Shown: piece after piece, positions 58,945 to 64,000 of the stretch
How positions within the stretch are numbered: the stretch's first letter is position 1
How the letters are laid out: every line of letters starts with the position of its first letter
From: JANYGA01 sp031420415
GTDB taxonomy: Bacteria > Vulcanimicrobiota > Vulcanimicrobiia > Vulcanimicrobiales > Vulcanimicrobiaceae
Assembly (NCBI GenBank): GCA_031420415.1
Contig: JANOMT010000006.1
Span: 62,001-126,000, forward strand
Length of the DNA: 64,000 nucleotides
Reading direction: 5' to 3'
Notes under the pieces: generated by a model
The model's input: the letters and a program-made list of their open reading frames with translations, nothing else
What the model was told of the DNA's origin: nothing
The model's database searches: none
Position numbers and translations under genes: made by a program

Positions 58945-59835
58945 CTACGAGATGGCGGCCCGGATCGCCGCTGAGAGAACGGCGGGGTGTTCGATGTTCG
59001 GGCAGTGGCCGCAGCGCTCGATGACGAGCGTCGTAGCTTCGGGATAGACTTCCTGCGCGGCTTCGAGGCCTTTGACCGGTACGAAGCGATCCTCGCGGCC
59101 CCAGACCACGAGCGTCTGTCCGCGATAGCCTGCGAGCCGGTCGTGCAACGCGCGCATCCGGATGAATTGCGCCATCGCGTTTGCGTAGACGTCAGTAAAC
59201 GATCGCAGCATCGCGGGGTCGCTCGCGAGCTCGACTGCGCGTTCGAAATAATCATCGGGAATCGTCGCCGCATCGTAGACGGCGTTGCGAAAGGTCCGTC
59301 GTACGAACTTCGGCGATGGCCGCATTTTGCGCATGAGCGACTGCACCGGACGCGAGCCCAGCATCTTAAGCACGAGCGCGGGCGTGCGAAGGAAGCCGGC
59401 GGGATCGACGAGCACGAGCGTCCCGATCCCGCTTGGGTGCTCGGCTGCGTAGATCGCCGCGACGAGTCCGCCGAGGGAATGTCCCACGAGCGTAACACGC
59501 GCTCCGGGGGCGTATGCGGCGATCGTCTCAGCGAGAATTCCGGCAAAAAAATCCAGTGTGTACGCGATGGCGGGCTTCGACGACGCGCCGAATCCGGGCA
59601 GATCGAAACCGACGATGCGATGCGTTAATTCGAATTCGGCTGCGACGAAATCCCATGCGGCTTGCGTCCAATGCCCCATGCCGTGCACGCAAACGATCGT
59701 CGGCGCGTCGGGGTCGATGCGTCCCGCCTCAAAGACGGCGACGGCGATGTCGCCGCGCAGGGAAAGCGTACTCGGCCGCCACGTGGCGCGATCCGGTGTG
59801 CGTGCGGGGGCAGCCTTCGGGGTCTGCGAAGTCAA
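58945..59835 (-). CDS. Alpha/beta hydrolase
   Basis: 296 residues, TTG start. VCVHGMGHWTQAAWDF (oxyanion region), the nucleophile elbow LVGHSLGGLVAAIYA (Ser near 121), VVWGREDRFVP (acid) and ERCGHCPNIEHP (His). Cap domain contains RTPALVLKMLGSRPVQSLMRKMR. Cytoplasmic. Substrate unknown. Its start lies 5 bases from the divergent TlpA-like gene. Confidence 0.88.
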   Translation of the reverse strand: MTSQTPKAAPARTPDRATWRPSTLSLRGDIAVAVFEAGRIDPDAPTIVCVHGMGHWTQAAWDFVAAEFELTHRIVGFDLPGFGASSKPAIAYTLDFFAGILAETIAAYAPGARVTLVGHSLGGLVAAIYAAEHPSGIGTLVLVDPAGFLRTPALVLKMLGSRPVQSLMRKMRPSPKFVRRTFRNAVYDAATIPDDYFERAVELASDPAMLRSFTDVYANAMAQFIRMRALHDRLAGYRGQTLVVWGREDRFVPVKGLEAAQEVYPEATTLVIERCGHCPNIEHPAVLSAAIRAAIS

Positions 59836-59840
59836 CGTAA

Positions 59841-60395
59841 ATGCCTCGTCCTAGCCTCGGGTGGGCGATCTCGCTCATCGCGATCGTCGCCATTTTTTTG
59901 ACTGTCAAATTCTATTTTGGCGTTGGGGGTACGGGGGCTGGCGGCGCCGGTGGTGGTCCTGGGATGCTCGCAGGTGCGCCCGCACAGAGCTATCCCGTCA
60001 AGACGCTCGGCGGCACGACTGATAGCATCGACCACTATCGTGGGCGCGTGGTGCTCGTGAACCTGTGGGCATCGTGGTGCGCGCCGTGCCGGAGCGAGAC
60101 CCCCGCGCTCGAGCAGTTATACGAAGAAAATCGTGCAAAGGGGCTCGTCATCCTCGGAATCGATCAGGGGGAATCGGCTACTGCGGCATCCGCGTTCGCG
60201 CGGGAGATGAAGCTGAGCTACCCGATTCTCCTCGATGAAGATCAGCAATACGGTCGCGCCTACGCCGCGGTCGGTTTGCCGACAACGCTCGTGATCGACC
60301 GAACGGGCCATATCCTGCGCGGTATCGATGGCGAACTCTCGCTCGCGCAGATGCGCGACGCCGTCGGCCCCGCGCTCGCGGCAAAGGTGCGATGA
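59841..60395 (+). CDS. TlpA/ResA-like thiol-disulfide oxidoreductase, membrane-anchored
   Basis: 184 residues. One N-terminal membrane anchor (AISLIAIVAIFLTVKFYFGVG), a glycine-rich linker, then a thioredoxin fold with the active site ASWCAPCRSE (near residues 77-81) and the cis-Pro VGLPTTLVID. Such proteins reduce apocytochrome c cysteines or other envelope disulfides. It overlaps the next membrane-protein gene by 4 bases, so they probably work together. Confidence 0.92.
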   Translation: MPRPSLGWAISLIAIVAIFLTVKFYFGVGGTGAGGAGGGPGMLAGAPAQSYPVKTLGGTTDSIDHYRGRVVLVNLWASWCAPCRSETPALEQLYEENRAKGLVILGIDQGESATAASAFAREMKLSYPILLDEDQQYGRAYAAVGLPTTLVIDRTGHILRGIDGELSLAQMRDAVGPALAAKVR

Positions 60396-61399
60396 ATCCG
60401 CGCCTCGTCGGCGTGCTCGCGGCGCTCGCCAGCGTCGCCTGCGTCCTCGCGCAAGATGTCGCACCGCAATGGTCGGGCTTCCACACTTGGCAATACGCGG
60501 CGACGCTCGGCCTCGGAGCGATCGCGATTGGAAGCTACGCGCTCGCGGGGCGTCGCGGTGAAGACGGGACCATCGGTACGCGCCTCGTCGTCGCGATGGT
60601 TGGTGCGCTCGTCGTCATTTCGGCCGGCATCGCCTCCGGGCTCCTCGGACCCGACACGGAGATCGTCTCGCGTGCGCCCGGAACCGTCGCGCCGCTCGGC
60701 GACGTGGGGGCCGCGGCGTTCTTTCCGATCGCAGATGCGGCAGCGATCGCGCGCGGAGATGGCCACGTGCTCCTGCGGCGCCGTGGTGCGGATTCAATCG
60801 ATATCCCGCCGGGCGAACGGCGCTTCGTTGGTGCGACCGTCGTGGAACTGGTTCCGCGAGCGGCGGCGTACGTCGAAGCGCGGACGACCACGGGCGATCA
60901 CCTCACGATGACGCAGCCGACGAACCCCGCGTTCCTCTCACCCGTCTTGCTCTTCACGCAGCAGATCGCGCTTGCGGGGAAGATGTTACCCGCCGATGCT
61001 TTCGCGATCCCGGCCCTGCACCGGCAAGTAAAGGCGTTTTACTTCGCCAAAGGTGCGCCCGGAGCGACGGGCGCGGCGCACGGGCAACCCGCGGGTGCGG
61101 CTTCGGTGCTCTTCGCAGTCGATGACGACGACGGTCACCTCGTTCCCGGCGGCATCGGCTTTGCGCCGGCTGGCGAGAGCGTCGATCTCGGTGGTCTGAG
61201 ACTCCGCGCGACGCTCGGAACGTATCCAACGCTCGCCATTTCAGCGGTGCCGCTGACGCCCGCATTACTGTTGGGCTGCACTCTCCTCGTCGCCGGTTTC
61301 GTATGGGCTTTTGGCCGCACGTCGAAAACGGTGAGCCAGCGCACGCCCGACCCGGCGGCATGGTCCTCCGTTGTGAATATCGAGTCCGACCACCCCTAG
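60392..61399 (+). CDS. Membrane protein, possible ResB-like cytochrome c biogenesis partner
   Basis: 335 residues. Three N-terminal helices (PRLVGVLAALASVACVLA, YAATLGLGAIAIGSYALAG, LVVAMVGALVVISAGIASGLLG), a large extracytoplasmic domain, and a last helix LTPALLLGCTLLVAGFVWAFG. The topology and the tail are reminiscent of ResB/Ccs1, and the partner gene is TlpA/ResA-like, but the central sequence is not a clear match. Function is inferred from context only. Confidence 0.65.
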   Translation: MNPRLVGVLAALASVACVLAQDVAPQWSGFHTWQYAATLGLGAIAIGSYALAGRRGEDGTIGTRLVVAMVGALVVISAGIASGLLGPDTEIVSRAPGTVAPLGDVGAAAFFPIADAAAIARGDGHVLLRRRGADSIDIPPGERRFVGATVVELVPRAAAYVEARTTTGDHLTMTQPTNPAFLSPVLLFTQQIALAGKMLPADAFAIPALHRQVKAFYFAKGAPGATGAAHGQPAGAASVLFAVDDDDGHLVPGGIGFAPAGESVDLGGLRLRATLGTYPTLAISAVPLTPALLLGCTLLVAGFVWAFGRTSKTVSQRTPDPAAWSSVVNIESDHP

Positions 61400-61614
61400 G
61401 GGTAGTGGTCTCCGAAGCTTTCGGCGTCAAACCGATGACGATAAGAAAGGATCTCTTTACAGTGCGGAAACCATCCGTGCCAAAAGTCCCGGTTTTATCG
61501 TCGAGTACGTCGGAGGACGTACCGTCGGGCCACGACGAAGGAAAAATTAACGCCGATTCCACGTTACTCTTTTGAGATAATGTGCGGTCTCGGTTGTCGC
61601 AAGGGCACTTGGCA
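61400..61614 (+). promoter_or_regulatory. Gap upstream of the HD-GYP gene
   Basis: About 215 bases, noticeably AT-richer near 61430-61580. It should contain the promoter of the HD-GYP gene. GATAAGAAAGGATCTCT (61440-61456) and GATAATGTGC (61576-61585) are possible -10-like stretches, but I cannot fix a -35. No terminator with a T-run was found for the upstream gene. Confidence 0.3.
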
Positions 61615-62634
61615 ATGAGGGAATCGTCCCCGACACAAGACGTTTGCCGTCGACTCGCTCTCTATGTAGATGCGAGACGCTGGGACATTGTCGCGACCGT
61701 GCTCGGCTCGAATGCGCCGCGGCTACTCGGGCCGAAAGCGGCCAGCACGTTCGTCCACACCTTTCTCGATCGGCTATCTCAAGAACTCGAGATCGGCGAT
61801 CGCGACGCGATCGCCGTTTGGATCGACGCACGAGTGGCCGACAGCGACGCCGATGCATACGCGATGTTACTTCGTTCGGCGTGTTCGACGATAGCCCAAA
61901 AGTTCGTCGTCGAATGTGGCGACCCCGGCGACGTCCTAGGCTATTTTGAGTCACTCTCTTTGCGACTTTCCAAGCGGCTCGGTGTCGAAGAAATCGTCGA
62001 ACGATCGCATACCTTCGATCCTTCGAAAATGAGCGATCGTAACGAGATCGTCTCCGCACTACTCGCGGTCATAGACGAACGCGATCCCGCGACATGCGAG
62101 CATTCTCGCGCCGTCGGCATGTGGTCGGGTCGTATCGCAAAGACGCTCGGGCTCTCCACCGACGAACAAAATTTCGCGGTTCTCGCGGGGACGTTGCACG
62201 ACGTCGGCAAGATCACCACGCCGAGCGAAATTTTACGCAAGCCCGGCCCCCTCGTCGATGAGGAATGGCAGATGATGCGCACGCACGCACGCGTCGGAGC
62301 GAAGATTCTCGAGCGCATGCCCGCGCTGCACGACGTGGCACCGATCGTGCGTTGGCATCACGAACGGATCGACGGCGCGGGATATCCCGACGGGCTCGCG
62401 GGTGACGAAATTCCGTTCGTCGCGCGCATCGTCTGCGTCGCCGACTCGTTCCATGCGATGATCAGCAAACGCCCCTATCGCAAAGCGCTGCCGGTTTTGC
62501 TCGCTCTCGACGAGTTACGCGCCGGCGTCGGTACGCAATGGGATCGCAACGTGATCGAAGCGGTGTTGCAAATCGTGCAACCCGCAGGTTCCGTGCGCCG
62601 GATCGGCCTGCTGCGGAGCGCGTCGAGCGCCTAA
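61615..62634 (+). CDS. HD-GYP domain phosphodiesterase
   Basis: 339 residues from ATG 61615 (AAGGG about 10 bases ahead); a GTG at 61582 would add 11 residues. N-terminal helical region of unknown type (about 1-145), then the HD-GYP domain: TCEHSRAVGMWSGRIAKTLGL, LHDVGKITTPSEILRKPGPL, HARVGAKILERM and WHHERIDGAGYPDGLAGDEIP, then VADSFHAMISKRPYRK. All metal residues and the GYP signature are intact, so it should hydrolyse cyclic di-GMP. No receiver domain. It shares its last 4 bases with the convergent PmbA-like gene. Confidence 0.92.
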   Translation: MRESSPTQDVCRRLALYVDARRWDIVATVLGSNAPRLLGPKAASTFVHTFLDRLSQELEIGDRDAIAVWIDARVADSDADAYAMLLRSACSTIAQKFVVECGDPGDVLGYFESLSLRLSKRLGVEEIVERSHTFDPSKMSDRNEIVSALLAVIDERDPATCEHSRAVGMWSGRIAKTLGLSTDEQNFAVLAGTLHDVGKITTPSEILRKPGPLVDEEWQMMRTHARVGAKILERMPALHDVAPIVRWHHERIDGAGYPDGLAGDEIPFVARIVCVADSFHAMISKRPYRKALPVLLALDELRAGVGTQWDRNVIEAVLQIVQPAGSVRRIGLLRSASSA

Positions 62635-63962
62635 AAGTCCGTGCCACTGTCGAAGCGGAAGCCTTCGATCTTCACGGCCGGAACGACCATGCGATAACCG
62701 TACCCCTCGGTACGCTCGGCCTCGCTAGCGAATTCGCAGTGGCGTAGCGCTTCGAGAATGCTTTGGTTGAAGCGCATGTTGCGCACGCCTGCGGTGATCC
62801 GGCCGTCTTCGATGAGGAACGTTCCGTCTCGCGTCATCCCGGTGACGATGGTCTTCCGTTCGTCGACGGGACGGATGTACCAGAAGCGGCTGACGAGCAG
62901 GCCGCGTTTGGTCTGCGCGATGAGGTCTTGCGTCGATCGCGACCCGGTCGAGACGACGACGCTTCGTGGCTCGGGTCCGCTGGCACTGGGAACCGCGAAA
63001 CCGTGGCCGGTATTGGCGATGCCGAGTTTTCGCGCGTAACGTGCGTCGGTGACGACGTGGTTCGCCACGCCCGCCTCGAAAAGCGGGACGCGCGTGCGCG
63101 GCGCTCCCTCGAAATCGAAGGGTAGGTCGGCGAGGAAGGGATGCGTGTGGTCGTCCCACATGGTCACGTTCTCTCCCACGTACGTGCGGCCCAGGCCGTC
63201 TGCGAGAAACGACGCGCCATCGACGTAGGTCTGTGCGGAGAAATGATCGGTAAGGTACGAGAGCAATTCGCCGATCGCTGCGGGTTCGAGAATGACGGTC
63301 CAGGCGCCCGGGTCGACGGCGATCGGTGCGGTACCGACGCGCGTCTTCGCGACCGCGATCGCGCCCGCGGCCGCGCCGTCGAGGGCGGCCACGTCGTTTG
63401 CATAGCGTTCGGCGAATCCCGTCGCGTCGGCGGCGTTTGCTTTGACGTTGAGGCCGCACGCGGTGCCGTCGAATGAAAGCAACGTTCCCGTACTATTGGC
63501 GATCGTGATGCCGGTCTGCGACGTGGTGACGTAGCCTGCGGCCCATACCGATGCGGCCTCGGCTTCGGTGACGATCGCGGCGACCGTCGCGGCGCGCGCC
63601 GTCGGCGACGCAGCCGCGGTCGCTGCGACGAAGGCGCCGTGCGGGGCCGGGATCGGCGCGGTATGCAGGAGCGCGCGCGCGATGACGTCGGCTGGAGCGA
63701 ACGCGGCGATCGCGCGCGCGCGTGCGACCGTTTGTGCGAGCGATGCCGAGCCCAGGTCGTTCGTGACCGCGACGCCCGTTCGGCCGTCGACGATCGTTCG
63801 CACGCGAACGGTCGTGTCGGCACTCGCGAGATTTTGGTGGACGGCGTTGTGTGTGAAGCGCGTCAAGCCGCTCGCGCTGCTCGTCACGATCGCCTCGCAC
63901 GCATCGCCTCCGGCGAGATCGAGGATCGTGCGCGCGAGGGCTACGCGTTCGGACTCACGCAT
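62631..63962 (-). CDS. PmbA/TldE-family metalloprotease-related protein
   Basis: 443 residues. Family blocks: ARTILDLAGGDACEAIVTSSASGLTRFTHNAVHQNLAS at the start (as in the gyrase-modulator family), VAKTRVGTAPIAVDPGAWTVILEPAAIGELL, FLADGLGRTYVGENVTMWDDHT and VPLFEAGVANHVVTDARYARKLG. PmbA/TldE is the non-catalytic partner of TldD in a peptide-processing protease. The stop of the upstream gene overlaps its start, in line with a tldD-pmbA pair. Confidence 0.9.
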   Translation of the reverse strand: MRESERVALARTILDLAGGDACEAIVTSSASGLTRFTHNAVHQNLASADTTVRVRTIVDGRTGVAVTNDLGSASLAQTVARARAIAAFAPADVIARALLHTAPIPAPHGAFVAATAAASPTARAATVAAIVTEAEAASVWAAGYVTTSQTGITIANSTGTLLSFDGTACGLNVKANAADATGFAERYANDVAALDGAAAGAIAVAKTRVGTAPIAVDPGAWTVILEPAAIGELLSYLTDHFSAQTYVDGASFLADGLGRTYVGENVTMWDDHTHPFLADLPFDFEGAPRTRVPLFEAGVANHVVTDARYARKLGIANTGHGFAVPSASGPEPRSVVVSTGSRSTQDLIAQTKRGLLVSRFWYIRPVDERKTIVTGMTRDGTFLIEDGRITAGVRNMRFNQSILEALRHCEFASEAERTEGYGYRMVVPAVKIEGFRFDSGTDF

Positions 63963-64000
63963 CGTAGCCGACCCCGACGCGCACGTTGCGAAAGCGTGCG
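63955..64000 (-). CDS. End of an upstream gene (probably the TldD partner), partial
   Basis: Only the last 14 codons are in the window, reading ARFRNVRVGVGYDA and then TGA at 63957-63955. The stop overlaps the ATG of the PmbA-like gene by 8 bases, so it is a real translationally coupled neighbour. Assignment to TldD rests on the usual gene order alone. Confidence 0.4.
   Translation of the reverse strand, partial: ARFRNVRVGVGYDA

Noticed and set aside
1..64000. tRNA genes, rRNA, CRISPR arrays, insertion sequences, prophage or integron elements
   Set aside because: Looked for cloverleaf-like arms, regularly spaced repeats, transposase or integrase motifs and terminal inverted repeats; none was convincing.

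Overview
The window is 64 kb of very compact, high-GC bacterial chromosome. Genes meet with 4-base start/stop overlaps, convergent genes share their last bases, and there is no rRNA, tRNA, CRISPR array, insertion sequence or prophage. The content points to a free-living, aerobic heterotroph: menaquinone by the futalosine route (mqnB, mqnD), ETF-quinone oxidoreductase, a branched-chain 2-oxoacid dehydrogenase, glycolate oxidase, acetyl-CoA synthetase, two superoxide dismutases and two amino-acid ABC importers. The style would fit an uncultured lineage such as Candidatus Eremiobacterota, but that is only an impression; no marker gene in the window settles it.

Layout. 1-476: end of an MFS exporter. 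478-8019 (minus): probably one long operon, E1alpha-E1beta-E2 of a 2-oxoacid dehydrogenase, a small secreted protein, queD-queE, mqnB-mqnD and a Tat-exported NamZ-like muramidase. 8135-9310: M20 amidohydrolase. 9555-13904: gltB without gltD, then a phasin-like gene. 14700-20981: flavin reductase, glcDEF, M14 peptidase. 21018-22700: ETF-QO. 22754-27157: thiO-thiS-thiG-rhodanese, a methyltransferase, peroxiredoxin and a metallo-beta-lactamase-fold hydrolase. 27162-34499 (minus): a secreted protein, an ECF sigma factor, an anti-sigma/O6-methylguanine methyltransferase fusion, an attenuator-like leader, pcp, a PHP phosphoesterase with a histone H1-like tail, a peptide-binding lipoprotein and pyrE. 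34596-35885: GH125 mannosidase. 35917-38830 (minus): polar amino-acid ABC importer. 39321-42651: a proline/alanine-rich membrane protein, acsA, sodC. 42707-47492 (minus): complete liv importer. 47493-48236: no convincing gene. 48237-54035: lipoprotein, SUF cluster (sufCDSU without sufB) and a divergent SufR-like regulator with a NifU-like scaffold. 54106-64000: cyclophilin, hydrolase, flavin reductase, O-methyltransferase, Fe/Mn SOD, Lon-N protein, folD, alpha/beta hydrolase, TlpA-like protein, HD-GYP protein and a PmbA-type protein.

Two observations stand out. First, a sigma factor is co-transcribed with a cytoplasmic zinc anti-sigma domain fused directly to a suicidal DNA-alkyl transferase, which suggests an Ada-like alkylation sensor built from a sigma/anti-sigma switch. 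Second, several genes (gltB, a HisM-type permease, livH, glcF and a small membrane protein) have no ATG/GTG/TTG where homology puts the start. Three of them instead show GAGG, 8-9 bases, then ATC, which raises the possibility of recurrent AUC initiation. A third signal is an intrinsic terminator inside the first codons of pcp, behind a structured leader.
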